This document shows, one piece after another, positions 24,066 through 37,904 of a stretch of DNA of 64,000 nucleotides. Origin of the DNA: Apostichopus japonicus. Taxonomy: Eukaryota; Echinodermata; Holothuroidea; Aspidochirotida; Stichopodidae. The notes below the pieces were generated by a model. It was not told where the DNA came from. It did not search any database and saw only the letters and a list, made by a program, of their open reading frames with translations. The position numbers and the translations under genes were made by a program. The DNA lies in assembly GCF_037975245.1 (NCBI RefSeq), contig NC_092578.1, positions 4,673,501-4,737,500 of the forward strand, read 5' to 3'. Each line of letters starts with the position of its first letter. Position 1 is the stretch's first letter.

Positions 24066-26909
24066 CAAATTTATCAAGAATGACGAATGGTGTAAATATC
24101 AACCAAGGGTGCTCTGTTGTTTGCACAGAGCTAAAAGAAACAAGTTTCGAGTTGAGTCATTATAATTGATAAAACGATGGATTAACATCAATATTTTGGC
24201 CTGCAATTACATGAGAAGCCCAGGTCACCATCAAGTTAGCCTCAAATAGGAAAATCCAGTTGAAAACCTCAAAATTTGACAGATGAGAGAGGGTCATTTT
24301 ATATGAGCCTCCTGGTGAAGTTTGCACTAATTTCCTGTAAAAAGTTTCTCGGGATCAACAAACATTTGAAGTTGATGACACATTTTTGTATCAAAAAGTA
24401 CACTTCAAGCAAAGCAGGTATGCTGTCTTCACAGATACACATTGAAAATTTGCTTTTGATCCTTCTGCCGATTTATATCCAATAATTTCCTCATTTCAAA
24501 TTGGGAACGTACCTCAATACAAACAAAAATTAATATTCATTTGGATTTTGGTAACTTCACATCCCCTTAGTTTTAAGTTGGAATCCAATCCAACCAAAAA
24601 AGTGAAAAATAAATCCCCCCCCCCCCACACCCCCAAAACACACATTCTGTTTGTCTTTGTGCAACTATGACATCACACCTGTTTGCTTCAAGTTGACTTT
24701 AATGGTATGAACTATGACAATATGGACTATCAGCATCTTGGAACTTAGGGCAATATAGGGATTGTGTGCAAATATCATCGGGATACTATAGTACGTTCTA
24801 CTTTAATTTGGTGGCATCCTTCCCCCTGCTCCCCCCCCTCCCCTTCCCTTTTAATGATTGAGTATGATTTCCACTGGCTTGTGGAAATGGCACCTCAAGG
24901 TACACATCTTTATAGAGTGTATTACATTTGGTTGTGTCTTATAAAACAGTTACAACCGAAGAAATAATTATGCAAGTTACAACTTCTAAGTAAGGTTCTA
25001 CGCCTTCTGCAGCTGTAGATACAGGTACCCCATCATCATCAAACTGTACAGAATTGACGTCAAGTGTGTGGGTGTATAAGTAATACCAGTGACCCGGCAT
25101 TTTTCAATATATGCAAATCTGGTACAAGAAATATAATAAAGTGCCTTACTGGCAGCCTAATTAAGTACTAGTAAGATTACCTTGAAAGTACTGTAAGTAT
25201 TGTTCTAGCCCCTTAGTGTCTCCAAACTGAATATTAAAAGCTTATCTTCAAATGAAATAAGTTGACCAATACAGACGGAGGGTCAATTTTAGTTCATGGC
25301 CACAAATAATGACCCTAATAATAAACTCAAAAAAAAAACTACCATCAATTACTTCACAAATGATTAATCAAGCGGTACAAAAAGCTACTAAAATTAGTCT
25401 AATATATGAAATTGGGAGAAATGAGGTGGTAACAAAGTCCAATAGCATATAAAGATATATCCCTACTACGCTATACAGACTGACCAGTAGCAATGACCAA
25501 CCATTACAGATTAAAGCCATTGTAGGGTACTATGATTCTCTAGGATTTAGGTCAAGGATTCTGGTCCAGGGTTTTTCTTGGTACTCCTTGATTTTACCTT
25601 GACTCACTGTAGTAGTACCACCCTAAATAATTCAATTGGCAGATGACATTATTTGGTGCTTTGAAAGACTTCTTGAAACTAGAATATTTTTCCTTGATTT
25701 ACAGCACAAATTTTTTTCTTGATGGGGGGGGGGGTTGGGGTGGGGAAGACTTTCCCTAAACTTTTCATAAACAATTGATTATTAGCCAGTCAAACCATTG
25801 GTCCAGTTTATCCCCATTCCCGACCTTCATCTGAGCTAACAGAAGAGTATGAAACATTTACCAGTTAAAATGCGAGTGCTTCATACCATTTCAGAGTCAG
25901 CTAATAATACGTACTGTACTGTGCCTATCAGGATTTTCTTGATCGGATTTTTCCAGCCAAAAATTGGTCGATTTGACATCGTTAAATGCCTTTGTCAAAG
26001 ATGGCAAGGTGAAAGTCTCTCTGGTGGATTCAGTCACTAGGACAGAATATTTTTTCATATCTAATAAACACGCCTAGTAATGACATTTTATGACAATTCT
26101 TGGACCAGTGACAAGAAGACAGGTTGCCCCAACAGAGAAGTGGATAAAGATATCTTGTTCAACTTCTCAGGAATTAATCAACAGTTTATTGTACAGTACA
26201 TATGGGTATGAAATTGCAATGAACTGAAGCACTGAAAAAGCAGTTCATTCACCAGGTGATGCCTGAGGGGGGCACAGATGTTACCTTTTAAACCCTCTCA
26301 GGGAAAAACTTACAGGCATTGTTTGTAAACAAGGTGTCACCGAAGATGTTTAAAAAAGCAATTGAAATCAAAATTCCCTAATGTGTATCTGTGGGCATAC
26401 AGGGTTATTGGGTGAACAAATTAATGTACTCACATCTTTACCACATGGTATTCTAATAGAGGTGATTGACATTCAACTTCAGAAATCAGACACTAAAAAA
26501 AAAAACTTTTACCATCTGAAAAGAAGGCAAAGAATGTGACAACTACATACCAGTTGTGAATTAAATGTTCTTTGAATGAAGCAGTTTTCACACATGAAGG
26601 TATGTACAATCATGTACTAAAAGGTCATGTTGCTTTTACTATATGGTGACCCCCTCAACCCTGACCCAGTGACAACCCTACCTTCATGAATCAAACAAAG
26701 AGAGTAGAAAGATATATGCTTTTTTGCCATCAAAGCTAGTTACGAACTGTGCAGGCTATCTTTTTTAATAAGGAATTATCAGTTTACTTTATGACTTGTA
26801 CTAATTGCTCAATTAAAGAAATACAGTTTTGTGCAAATAGGTTGCTTATTTTAAATTTCATTGCTCCAATATCTTTTTTAAAAGTACTCGGAGAGCATCA
26901 GACTTACCT

Positions 26910-27000
26910 CTCCTGTACCTCCTGATCCTCTGCCCCTCCCCTCCTCTTCTCCATCCCATCCCCTTCTCCATCTTCTTCTCCATCCCCACCACCTGATTTT
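26910..27000 (+). repeat. pyrimidine-only tract
   Basis: An almost purely C/T stretch built on CTCC, TTCTCC and CATCCC units. It is a possible triplex-forming region in an HDAC intron. Confidence 0.7.
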
Positions 27001-27999
27001 CATCTTTCATAAAGATACTGTCATGCTTCAATTACATCTTCATCTCTCATCAGAAAACTTTTAGCATACCTGGAACTTTTATTAAAAGACAAGACTTGAT
27101 ACATAATGTATATATATGCCCTCTGATCTTCCTAAGCTTACAAAGATTTGATACCCACCCCCTGACTAATCCACGTCCGAAATACCGCCCACTCTACCTT
27201 GCTTCCGAATCTACGTTACAATCAATGTGAATTTTTTTTTTCTTGGCGTCATTGCAGTGAATGTTATGTTGTAACTCTATCCAAATTTAATACCCTGCTT
27301 GAGATATCACATTTACAAGATTTTCCAAAATATTTTACATGTACAGCCTCGGCGGACTGTTTAAGACCTCCTCCACACGACCTACAGTAAAACACTTACA
27401 AGTGTAAAAATGATTACAGGAAAGCAAAAAATGATTCCCTGATATTTAGAAAGATGACATTAGACAATGAACTCAAGAGGAAAGAGGGGGAGGGGGAATG
27501 GGTGGAAAAAACTTTTGCGAATGTGACGGTGGAGATTGACATTTCGAAATACGACTCATTTGTGGTCTCTCTAGCTTATTTCAAGGCGGTTAAAAATACA
27601 CAAACTTTAACAGGTTGGTAACTTCAATAACTATGATAATCAGATAAATCATCATCATAACAATTTGGCCATCCATAAACACATATATACAAATTTTTTT
27701 TTTTTTTTTTTGCTTTCTTTATATTTTGAAATGGAATAAATGACCAGAATGAAAGTAACAAACTGCATTATTATGAAATTCTGATAGATAAAATATTGTC
27801 AAAAGTTATACATAAAAATAAAACGATGCAAAAAACTTTTATACAGCAACATTATGGTAATGACCTTACATGTTATTCTCCAGTCGAGAAAACTTATGTG
27901 ATTGAAGTTATTCTGTGCATACTGAAATGGGAAACAACATAAGATGATATTTGATCGTATGTTTTTCTTTATTTTTCAATGTACCACCGGTGTTGTCCA

Positions 28000-28172
28000 T
28001 GGACGAAATATGTCATTGAATGTTTTGAATGGTAGAATGAGAAGGAAGGGCAATGAACGGAAGGACCGGTCATAGCAGGCGCACAGCGTTAAAAGGTTAC
28101 TGGGACATTCTAGGAACGGTAGAACATGGTTCTAAGGTTGTGAGGAGACAGGTAAGCGAGGAGCGAAGTAAA
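28000..28172 (+). repeat. inverted-repeat element, partial copy
   Basis: TGGTAGAATGAGAAGGAAGG, then an ACCGGTCATAG core, CGTTAAAAGGTTAC and TTGTGAGGAGACAGGTAAGC, ending GCGAAGTAAA. Confidence 0.8.
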
Positions 28173-28278
28173 TAAAACTAAACACTGACAAAAACAGAAA
28201 CAGGATTGAAACGGTCAAATTTTTGACAGCATTTTTGAAACAAATGATTCTCCTTACAACAGCTAGACCACGCCTTGA

Positions 28279-28350
28279 TATGAGTTCAGTAATGAATATG
28301 CAACAGTAAAAGTATATGAGTTTCGTAATGAATATGCAACAGTAAAAGTG
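28279..28350 (+). repeat. short direct tandem duplication
   Basis: GTAATGAATATGCAACAGTA followed by AAAGT occurs twice, about 38 bp apart. Confidence 0.75.
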
Positions 28351-30280
28351 ACGATGTCACCAGTGTAACAAATGCTTACTAACTCAAGATTTAAATTTAG
28401 ATTCCAAATTTGACATAAAATGTTGAATTCATGTAGAGTTTTAATCCATTAGCCCTTTTGGGTGGGGGGGGGGGGTGCTCCCACATTAGTGGTCATTAAA
28501 AATAACTGCCTCATGGCCAGTATTCATTTGTTTACCTCCATGGTCATGTCTGCGCTCAATCAAAGTTCCATTTTTGGAAAGCGAACTGTTTTATGTATTT
28601 CCTTTTTTTCCTAACGGACGGAATCACATAATGTCATTAGAAGGATTCTCCTTGTAAAAGCAGTAGCCTGTGTTGACTGAAAAAGCTTCTTCCTACAGCA
28701 GCTGCAAATTGCCCTGCAAGAAGGCGTAACCAATATCAAACACTGGAGCATATCTCAGCAGATCAGCTATGCCTATCCTGTGCTATTTTAGTGCCTATTA
28801 TGTGAAAATACACACTTGCACGGCCCAAGACATTACATCCCTATGCAGTCTGGCTACAGGATGCTGCAAACCCCCAACACCCCCCACCAAGCCCCCCCCA
28901 AGGCCCCCCCCCCTCCTGATGACAGCATGCAACCTAGGACTGTGCCTAAAGTCCTTTAAATTATCACATTGCAGAGTATTTCATTAGCTAAACTGTACAA
29001 ATCTCTTGTATCGACAAACTCGTATCAATCAATTTGTCATAATAAAAACCATCAACTTGTACCTCTGCGATTGCTTCTGATAAATAATACTGACGGGGGG
29101 GGGGGGGGGGGAAACTGTCTGAACGACAGCAACAAAGTTTCACCCAATCAGACAGTATAATTAATCTCCTCGTTTACTTACGATTCTCCTGATTGATTGA
29201 TAGGGAGATGGGCAGCTTTTACTGAGCTTGATGACTATACAATCATGTGTGTTTATCAATGCTCAGTACTCTACCCTCTGCAACAAAATACAAGCTACTG
29301 CTGTACGGGGGTCTTTGGTGAATTTATCTCGCTCGGTGACGGTTCTGGCAGGCCTACTACCTGTAAATTTTACCGTATATATCTACTTTAAAGTCATCTG
29401 TACTTTTCACCGGGACGCAGCCACACATCATTCTAACTTAACCTCCTTTTTCCCAGTCAAATTCACAGGTGTTGGTTAAATATGGCCAGTAACACTTTTG
29501 TCAATATATCAACCTGTTTTCATTGTGGTTACAGTGGTAGGTCACAAGGTGTGCACATTAAATACCCAGGGTTGCTTTTTATTAACTAATTTTTGAAGAT
29601 TATTTCCTCAGACAATTTCAACACAACTTTTGAATGGCAAAAATTGCACAATTAACACTCAACGGTTTGGCTGTAAACTTAATCTTCCTCAAAAATTCAT
29701 CCCCTATTGTAAAGTACAATGATCTTGATAAAGAAATATTACATGATTCAAACCTAAACTTGTTTCCATTCAATTCCAAGAGCTAACTCACATTTCTGTT
29801 GAAAACTGACCATATTAGTGTAAATTGAAATCTTTGTATTAATCTACCCCACTTTAATTTTAAGAAGAAGTATTTGTGTGGATAGAAAGAGCTTTAATAA
29901 AACTGGCTAATTTGGAAAAGTAAATTTCAGAGAAAATATGATCATAGAAAAAAAAAGATGCTTACCAAATTATACAAAATCTGTGGTGTACCTCATATTT
30001 AACTAGGAGGGTAAAAAGTTACTAAAAACACTTTTTTTCTTCCACATCCAAACAAAAGAGGATTATCTAAAGTATTTCCAGCACTGTTTTGTGTGTTTAC
30101 AATTTGAGCACCAAAACACCACAAAAGACATCAAACAACTTGTTACATATCGTATCACAAAGAAAAGTCTAAAAACCCAGAGCTTGTGAGTCAAAACAAG
30201 CACACTCTGCCCGAAAACAAACTATGGGCATACGACAAGCACGACACAGTCTACATCATAAACACTTACTGGTTTATATA

Positions 30281-30565
30281 TTTACGAGTAACAAGCTTAC
30301 CTGTCTCCTCACAACCTTAGCACTTCATTCTACAGTGTCTAGTATGCCTGGTAATCTTTTAACACTGTGCAATTTCCGTAAGATTTGGTATCCCCTACGA
30401 AAACGCATGTGTGAACACTGGATGGTAGAATGAGAAGGAAGAGCAACGACCGGAGGAGCCGGTCGCTGAGGGTGCACAGTGTTAAAAGATCACCAGGGCA
30501 CACTAGACACGGTAGAATGAGGTGCTAAGGTTGTGAGGAGACAGGTAAGCGAGGAGCGAAGTAAA
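30281..30565 (+). repeat. inverted-repeat (MITE-like) element, full copy
   Basis: The left arm TTTACGAG..., AGCTTACCTGTCTCCTCACA, ACCTTAGCACTTCATTCTAC, GTGTCTAGT and TTTTAACACTGTGCA is mirrored by the right arm: TGCACAGTGTTAAAAGATC, CACTAGACACGGTAGAATGA and GGTTGTGAGGAGACAGGTAA, ending AAGTAAA. The arms are about 100 bp. The core holds GGTAGAATGAGAAGG and a GACCGGAGGAGCCGGTC palindrome. No target duplication is obvious. Confidence 0.85.
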
Positions 30566-31711
30566 TTGTAGCTTACCCCCTGTACTTCTTCGCATTGTAC
30601 AAAGACGGCCGTTATTTTTGTCATCAACTGGCCATTTAATAAACAAAGTTATCGGGGCACAGAGGGGGAAAAGGGAAACAACTAGTCTCGCATTTTTCCG
30701 ACAATTTCACTACGCGTGACTCGGGTCTGCTTTTAGAGTTCAAAACAGATTTTTGACACGATGAATTTAGACGTTGTACTTTTTGGAGACTGACTGTCTA
30801 TCCAAATACTAACCAAAAACGAACTTGCAAAGTGAGATACCTACAAACTGTATATCTTAACCTTTAAACATTAACCTAAAGTTATTAAAATATGGCTCTT
30901 TTGTCCACAGACCTATAAAATCTAACGAGCTTGAACCAACATTGTACAAAATCTAGCAAAATTAACATGCCTCAAGTATCTGGTAAACAGATTTAGAAAA
31001 AAAAAATAACAACAATTTCAAAAGTAAATGGTATGTACATATTTGTACATATAATTTACCTTTCAAATCACAACAACTTCATCCTTGCATTACCATGCCT
31101 TGTGCCTCTGGTATAAAGCATTTTAACACTGCCCTCTCTTGTGTACTGTGTTATTCAGGCCAACTGTTCTACTTGTTACAGGCACAGGTTGATGTGTTGT
31201 ACTTTCACAAAATGACATAAAATCAAAAGCTTTTACACCTACCAGCATAAAATTGTGTAGCTTTTTCATTTCTAAGTAAATGTAAAAGTTTAGCAGTTTT
31301 TCTGCCTCTTAGATGAATATTGAGTTTTGAATAAATCAACACGACAAAAGGAAGGGAGATTTTTAAGTACGCCTTGTTCACATCTGACAACTCAAGAGAT
31401 CTCAGGATCTTCTCTTGCCTCTGAGAGCCGGTTCATTGAATTGACCCAGTAGATCCGATGGTGGATCAACGTGAGAACGAGGTCTAGCTACATACTGTAG
31501 AACTCTATGAATTTGAGAACTCTTTGAATTTTAACAGGGCGGAAACTGCTCCCTAAGCAGCCTCAAAACGCTCCCCTAGACAAAAAGGGTACGGGGGGGG
31601 GGGCTGCACACGAATGGGAATAGCATTCCTGTTTCCCATAAAGACAAACAAAGATCCTAAGGAACCGTTCAATCGAATTAAGTCACAAAATAATTCACAC
31701 AAAAAACGAAC

Positions 31712-31883
31712 GATGTGAGCACTTTGGGTTGTAGAAATGAGAAGGGAGGGCATTGATTGGAGGCCGGCCGGTCATAGAGGTCGCACAGTGTTTAAAGGTT
31801 ACCAGTTCATTCTTGGCACGCTAGAATGAGAGTACCTAGGGTAGTAGGTTGTGAGGAGACAGGTAAACCAGGAATGGAGTAAA
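31712..31883 (+). repeat. inverted-repeat element, partial copy
   Basis: CACTTTGGGTTGTAGAAATG, GGCCGGCCGGTCATAGAGG, CACAGTGTTTAAAGGTTACC and TTGTGAGGAGACAGGTAAAC. Confidence 0.8.
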
Positions 31884-34800
31884 TATGGTGGAACAAGACC
31901 CCCCATCTTTAGATTCGCGAGAGTCTGTGTGTCTGTTGCAAATGACAGAGGCATTTAACCTTCCCTATTGGTTCACCCCCACCCACCACTCTACAATCTT
32001 GCTCCTCTTTGCAGGGTGTCATGGATATGCGAGCATTTTACACAGTTAGAAAGTTGATATAGTCCTTGTAGTATAACCCCCTTCTGTTCTCAAAACATGA
32101 CCGAAGCTTAAATCAAAGGTGAACAGAGTATTTTGACAAACCTTTGAGATGCATGCTATTGAAGTGGTCCTCAACTCCCTGGATGTTATCCGAGGCCTCT
32201 GTCGGAGATGCATCTACTGTGAACAAAACAAAACATTGATAGTTATCTTTTTCATACAAAATAGATATAGAATAGTGTTCATTTGGTATTGCGCCGGTAT
32301 CCGCCCAAAGACGCTCATGGCGCAGTGCCTATAACCGACCGTCTATTGTAATTCCATAACCATTCTCAAGTCACTGTGGACTATACACGATGAGCTGCCA
32401 CAAAGGGCGCTAAATCGGATTTACCGATCAGACACACATATTCCCGCACTCCATACTTATATGCTGAGCACCAAGCAAGATGGCAGAAGGTCTCATTTTT
32501 GGTATGACTCGGCCCAGAGTCGAACCCCGAACCTTCCAGCTGATAAGCGGATGCTCTAACCACTAGGGCTAACCAGTCGGAACCAGAGGAACACACATAC
32601 GTACACCTACGGTAAAATTCGCAGGAGAGGGTACAGTGCTGACTAGGCACATCATTTGGCATGCGGGAAACCCAGAATACTGTACAGTGCATTGCTACAA
32701 AGATGGCAAACTTTGTTACTGTCCAGCTACGTATGACCTACTTCTCCTAATGAGGCATCAATATTGCTGTAAAAAGTATGAAAAACAGTGAATTATCTTC
32801 ATTCTTAAAAACATTTATAAAACATGATGAATAATAATACTGTGACAACTATATTAATCCCATCTATGGATTTATTCTTAAATATTTACAATCACTCTGG
32901 GGAGGGAGGATGGGGTGGGGAGGGAGGGAGGGAGGATGAGGTGGGAGGGGACAAATTTCTGATTTGACTTTTTTCCAGATTTTTAGGGACAAACTCTTCG
33001 ACAAGCACCTCAGTTTTTTTTTTCAATTTTAATGCTCTTTACTTCATTGTTGCACATATTATTTTTAGTTATTTTGTGCAACTTGTACTATTTAATGTTG
33101 TAGACAATCAAATAAATGAAACAAAACTTATTTTGTGTTAGGGGATAAAACAAAACAGAAAATACAAAGAGGGAAAGATATTCCAATCTATGTAAACACT
33201 AAATTTACAAAACTGACAACAATGAAGCACCACATTTATTCACTGCTTTTCCCCTGAAAAATTCAGGAATAGACTTCTGCCACCTTATCCGGCCCGGGCG
33301 GAAACGCTTCAAAAATAGAAATAAAAGCCTAAAAATAAAACTCCACACTCCGAGTCAAAAGAAGAAACAGAACAGAATAGTCGAGCAGATTTAAAAATAC
33401 TAAGATCAACAACACTAGAAACGCTTTCCCTATAAAAATCTGTTGGTGAACTCCAGACTGTGTGCAGCTAATTACAATTGCCCTTGGATATGTTCGAGAT
33501 GCTTTGGTTTATTTTTAAACTTGCTATTTTCGTGCGATCTAGTGACGCAAGTGTGAGGAGGAGGAGTAGAAGAGCGGTTGAGACACCAACAGACAGCTCT
33601 TTGATAAGCGTCCAAGTTGCCTAACTGTTATTAATTGTCATGTTTGTTAAATATCAAGATGTTGTTTTTCTTTTGTTTGTTTTGTTTTGCTTCCTTCCTT
33701 CCTTCGTTCCTTTTTATTTCTTTTTTTTAAAATATTTTTGTCTGTCAAAATTATTTGCTGACGGGCGTTTTGTGTCCATTGTGACACCTACATTGTTTGT
33801 ACTGTCAGTCAGTATACTGTATGAACAAAGTGCTCGGCAAGTGCTTTTGTTTTCACTGGAGTGAGAAGACCAAATGCATCGGATGATCAAAGGTGGCAGA
33901 ATCTGGCGGGGTGACTTTGACACCAACCCCCTTTCTCGTCCCATCACCTACTTCCCCGCCCCCCGGTCCCCACTACCTTTTCTTATTCTACAATTCCATG
34001 AATGGAAATGAATCCTGTGTTCGTAGCAATGCTGTATATGCCAGATTTACATCATGATAAAATGTTGTGTTTGTAAACAAAGATTGCCGACAGTGACCTC
34101 CTCTGTTGGCATACAATGAGCTTTCAATGCTCACAGAAATAAGAAACACAGAATTTCTTGTACTCAACATGGTGAATCCACACGCCATGTATGAAGCTCA
34201 TCCATGTTTTATGGTGTCACATACTCACATGTGGAAACACACAGACATCCACACATTTGCAAACACACAAATACAAACACACATACACCATCACTTCAAA
34301 GAAAACAGCTCTGCCCACTTCATGCACACAAAAACAGAGGTGAGCGCCACCAGAAAGGTCTCATTATACTATAGCACCGAATTCTATATAATGCATTGCA
34401 CAATATATAGGTAAGGTTCATGGTGCCTGTTCATAAAGGGTCTTTCATATATAATGCAACGAGTGCAAAGTCACCCAGACACAAACAGTATAGTGTACTT
34501 GACCTCGAAAAACATTTAAAAATAGCTCCTTTGTAAAGTTCTGTATGCTATTAGTTCCATGAGAACCGAGATGATCCCAGCCATTGACAACATACTGTAC
34601 TGTACACTTGCTGCAAACAAATTCATGCCATGGATAGATTGAAAATTGTCACACATCTTGTAATCTCTTTAACTACTAGAAATAATAATATATATAATAC
34701 TATATATATAATAATAATAATAATACTACAAATAACATAGATTGAGAGTGAAACATCTCTACTGTAGCTATCAAGAATTGGAAGGGGTAGTACCCTGTAG

Positions 34801-36339
34801 ATAGCCAAAATAATCATAAAGAAAAGACAAACAACCCAAAATAAAAATAAAATAAATAAATGAAAAAGGATCAAGTTGGTGGAGATCAAGTGAAAGTTCA
34901 ATATTTGTGGGAAGTTAGTAAACAAGTAGGAACAATGTAAATCATTGAACTTGTAGCACTGGTAAACATCTCACAAAATACATAGGACACTCAGACTTTA
35001 CAGACCTAGAGGGCATGCAGTACATTAGCATACTGTAAGCTGACTACAGCCGCCAACAAGGGAGGTACAACTCATGTATGTATACTGTATACATACTGTA
35101 AAGCATACACAATGAAACCTCAGGTAAAAAAATAAGGGAGAGAGACAGAGGAATGGGTGTATCAGCGGCAATTCGCCCGACCGCTACCCGAACCGCTAAT
35201 TGTACCTTTAATGGTGCGTAATACAACCGGAAACTAACTTCTACTTAAATTAGAACACTAAAGCATTCCCTGTCTAGAGCTAAACAGGTTATCATCAGTT
35301 CCATCAAGGCAAAAGTAGAAAGAGATTGCATAGTTTGTGAAGAGACCGTGGGAAGACGGAGAGGAAAGCAAAATAAATTGACAGTAACAGAATACAGAGC
35401 AGTTGCTTGCGAATGACCGTTCAATTCTAACTGTGGTCAAACCAAGATCCCATTTGGACAAACTAATACAAGCATGTTATAAATATCTTGTACAGTAAAA
35501 CAGGTTAAATGTACATGTAAATAGGAGTTCTTCCAAATGAACATATTTTCACTGTAATTTTCAAACTTGTCACTATAAAATATTATTAGTGTTCAATCCC
35601 ACTGCAAAATGCATACCAGTCACTTTCAAAAGTTTCCACCTATTGTAGCAAAATATTTTACAAATTTGGAGATCTAATTCTATAACTATACAGTGATTCA
35701 TTCATTTGTACTAACAAAAGTTCTGTCTCACAAAGATAATACCTGGTTGAATATCAACCTGGTCTAATCAACCATCGTTTATCATTTAATCTTCATTACT
35801 CTGTGAGACTGGTTCCAAAAATTTTGTTAGTTGGATACAAATCACTGTCGCATCTTAATTGGAATGCAATTACTGGAGCATGGTAAGCCACAGAACTACC
35901 GGGTACATAAGTCTGTAGGCAACATCATTATAAGTATGTATTGTACTGTATGTGTAATACATGTACACATGCAGTATCTATCGCTTCATTTTGTATAATC
36001 AGTGGCAAAAAAATCAGGTCTTCTTCCAGCAGCCAAGGTCTTCTATATTTAGACATGATCAATCCTATTGCACATTATGACCAGGGTAATTGCAGCATTT
36101 CACAAATTTCAAATAAATTTTCCACAAATTTTATTACAATAAAGAGGATTGGAGCTTAACCAATTTTAGAAAGTGGGGTCGATGGGGATGCTTTTAGGAT
36201 GTTGGTTAATGGGAGGGGGTGGGAGAGAGGGAGCAGTTCTTAGAATTTGGTTTGGTTGAAAGGAGACAGGTATCAGAGTAGTGTAACTGATAGCATTTAC
36301 TCAGCACATGACGACCACAAAATAAAAAATAAACACAAT
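31884..36339. other. HDAC intron, middle part
   Basis: Contains the SINE head at 32.5 kb, GGGAGGGA-rich DNA near 32.9 kb, CCTT repeats near 33.7 kb and ATA repeats near 34.7 kb. No exon supported. Confidence 0.5.
32511..32580 (-). repeat. tRNA-derived SINE head
   Basis: On the minus strand TGGTTAGCCCTAGTGGTTAG resembles an RNA polymerase III A box and GGGGTTCGACTCTGG a B box, with GAGCATCCGCTTATCAGCTG between. Spacing fits a tRNA, but the T stem and acceptor stem do not pair properly. It is therefore a tRNA-derived retroposon head rather than a working tRNA. The body is not clear. Confidence 0.65.
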
Positions 36340-36500
36340 TCTAGGTGCTTTGGGTGGTAAAATGAGAAGATGGGTAAGTGGCCGCAAGTGGCAGGTGACA
36401 GAGGGCTCACAGTGCTAAATGGATACCGGTTCAGTCTAGGCATGGTAGAGTAATAGTGCAGAAGTTGTGAGGAGACAGGTAAGAGAGGAAGCGAAGTAAA
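36340..36500 (+). repeat. inverted-repeat element, partial copy
   Basis: GCTTTGGGTGGTAAAATGAG, CTCACAGTGCTAAATGGATA, GTCTAGGCATGGTAGAG and GTTGTGAGGAGACAGGTAAG. Confidence 0.8.
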
Positions 36501-37840
36501 TGTTTGGCGATGTTGGTCTGGTGAAGTGCTAAGGTGAACAAGTTCAAAACTGTTTCTGTCAATAACCAAATTTCTTCCAATCCTACTGGATGGTTGAATT
36601 TGTTTGAAAACATATAAATCATAACAATCAACCACAAGGTACTGTACATGGTTAACAAAATTTCCATTACAGAGATTTTCATGCGAAAAATAGTCAATAA
36701 TGCTTTTCCAAATTGGATGCTACCACGAAGTTGGTGAGTAGGGAAGTACAAGATCCGTTGAAAGAGGGGGAAGGGCGCTGAAAATGTTTGAAAGGTGCAG
36801 AGCAGACGAATAATGGGGCAGGCTGGCCACCCCCTGTAAGACAACAAAGCACGCAGTTTTACACCATATTACAAGATTTGAAGGTCTGCAAACATGTATT
36901 AAGCAAACTTGGCGCCATTTCTGTGAGCCATTTTAATTATGATATATGACCAATTACTGTAACTAGAGCACATCAAACACACTGGGCTGTAACTAAGACT
37001 CATGATACCAGCTTTAATGTAATGCTGAAACCTTAGTTCAGAAATTTGTTATCCCTGGTGGTCTCTTTAGTACAGTATGATGAATTTTTTACTTAGTTTG
37101 TTATTAGACCTTGACAAATGAATCCTTTACCTTCAAGCCACATCAATCAGGAAAAGGAATGAAATACTATTCTTGCTTTAACCAGTACTTGCTTTTGAAT
37201 ATATACTAATACCAAAATCAAATCAAGGCTGAAAGGTTTCTTTGAAAAAAATAAAAAATTAAACAAAGTTGCAACATTGATTTCAGGGCCCTCCCCCCCC
37301 CCTTGCCACCCATGCCATCATTGATGAGTGTACACACACATTTAAATCATTTAAGTAACCTTGCAATTTATTTGAAGACCATCACAAGAGGTAACATCGA
37401 TATTGTTCAAACAGCTCATCATTTCTAAGCCACCGAAAAATAAACAGTGTTCGGCAGTGGTGGTGGGTAGTGTATAGGCCTACGTAGTAGTATATCAATG
37501 ACACTAAATAAATATCCTTGATCTATGACATTGCAAAATTGGCCAAAAACTGAGAGCAAAAAGAAGACCCTTGCACCTGAGATATTTGAAATTCAACTTA
37601 CAGTAAAAGGAATAAATGGGAAAAAGACAATGCTACAAAACACATCACTGAAACTGCTTTCAAGCATTTCAAGATATTTTTCTTTGTTGATGACCATGAC
37701 TGAGAAATTTAAAAAAATAAAAACAACATACAGTACTATTGCCTAGAGATACTGTATTATACATTGTATGAGTATCCTTGACTACTATACTGTATATATA
37801 TACAGTAGAGTACCAAAGGAGAAAAATGAAAAATCCTTAC

Positions 37841-37904
37841 CTTTTCGCCGTGGAAATACTGGGATTATTAACTGAACACTTTGATTGTTTTGCCTCCCCG
37901 GCAT
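37841..37904 (-). CDS. class IIa histone deacetylase, probable first coding exon
   Basis: ATG at 37904-37902 opens 21 codons, starting MPGRQNNQSVQLIIPV and ending PRRK, followed by a strong donor AAAAG/GTAAGG. The exon ends in phase 1. The 19.1 kb exon needs phase 1 when its normal acceptor is used, and the join gives ...RRK-E-DPLAGG with no stop. An in-frame TGA lies six codons before the ATG, which supports this start. A possible acceptor (GGAATTTTCAG) just above the ATG means that an untranslated exon may precede it. The intron to the next exon would be 18.5 kb. The link is inferred from phase and order only. A start codon in another exon, or an alternative promoter, is possible. Confidence 0.5.

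Larger units (their letters stand above)
19337..27999. other. HDAC intron between first and second coding exons, right of 19.3 kb
   Basis: Mostly unique AT-rich DNA with G/C runs (21161, 24617, 25723), a poly-T at 27695 and the minor repeats listed separately. No exon could be supported. Confidence 0.5.

Noticed and set aside
36731-36835. Candidate exon on the minus strand with acceptor GTTGTCTTACAG and a possible donor CGTG/GTAGCA
   Set aside because: Frames that fit its borders do not agree with the preferred phase of the HDAC exon at 19336, and the HDAC exons join well without it. It could still be an alternative or terminal exon.
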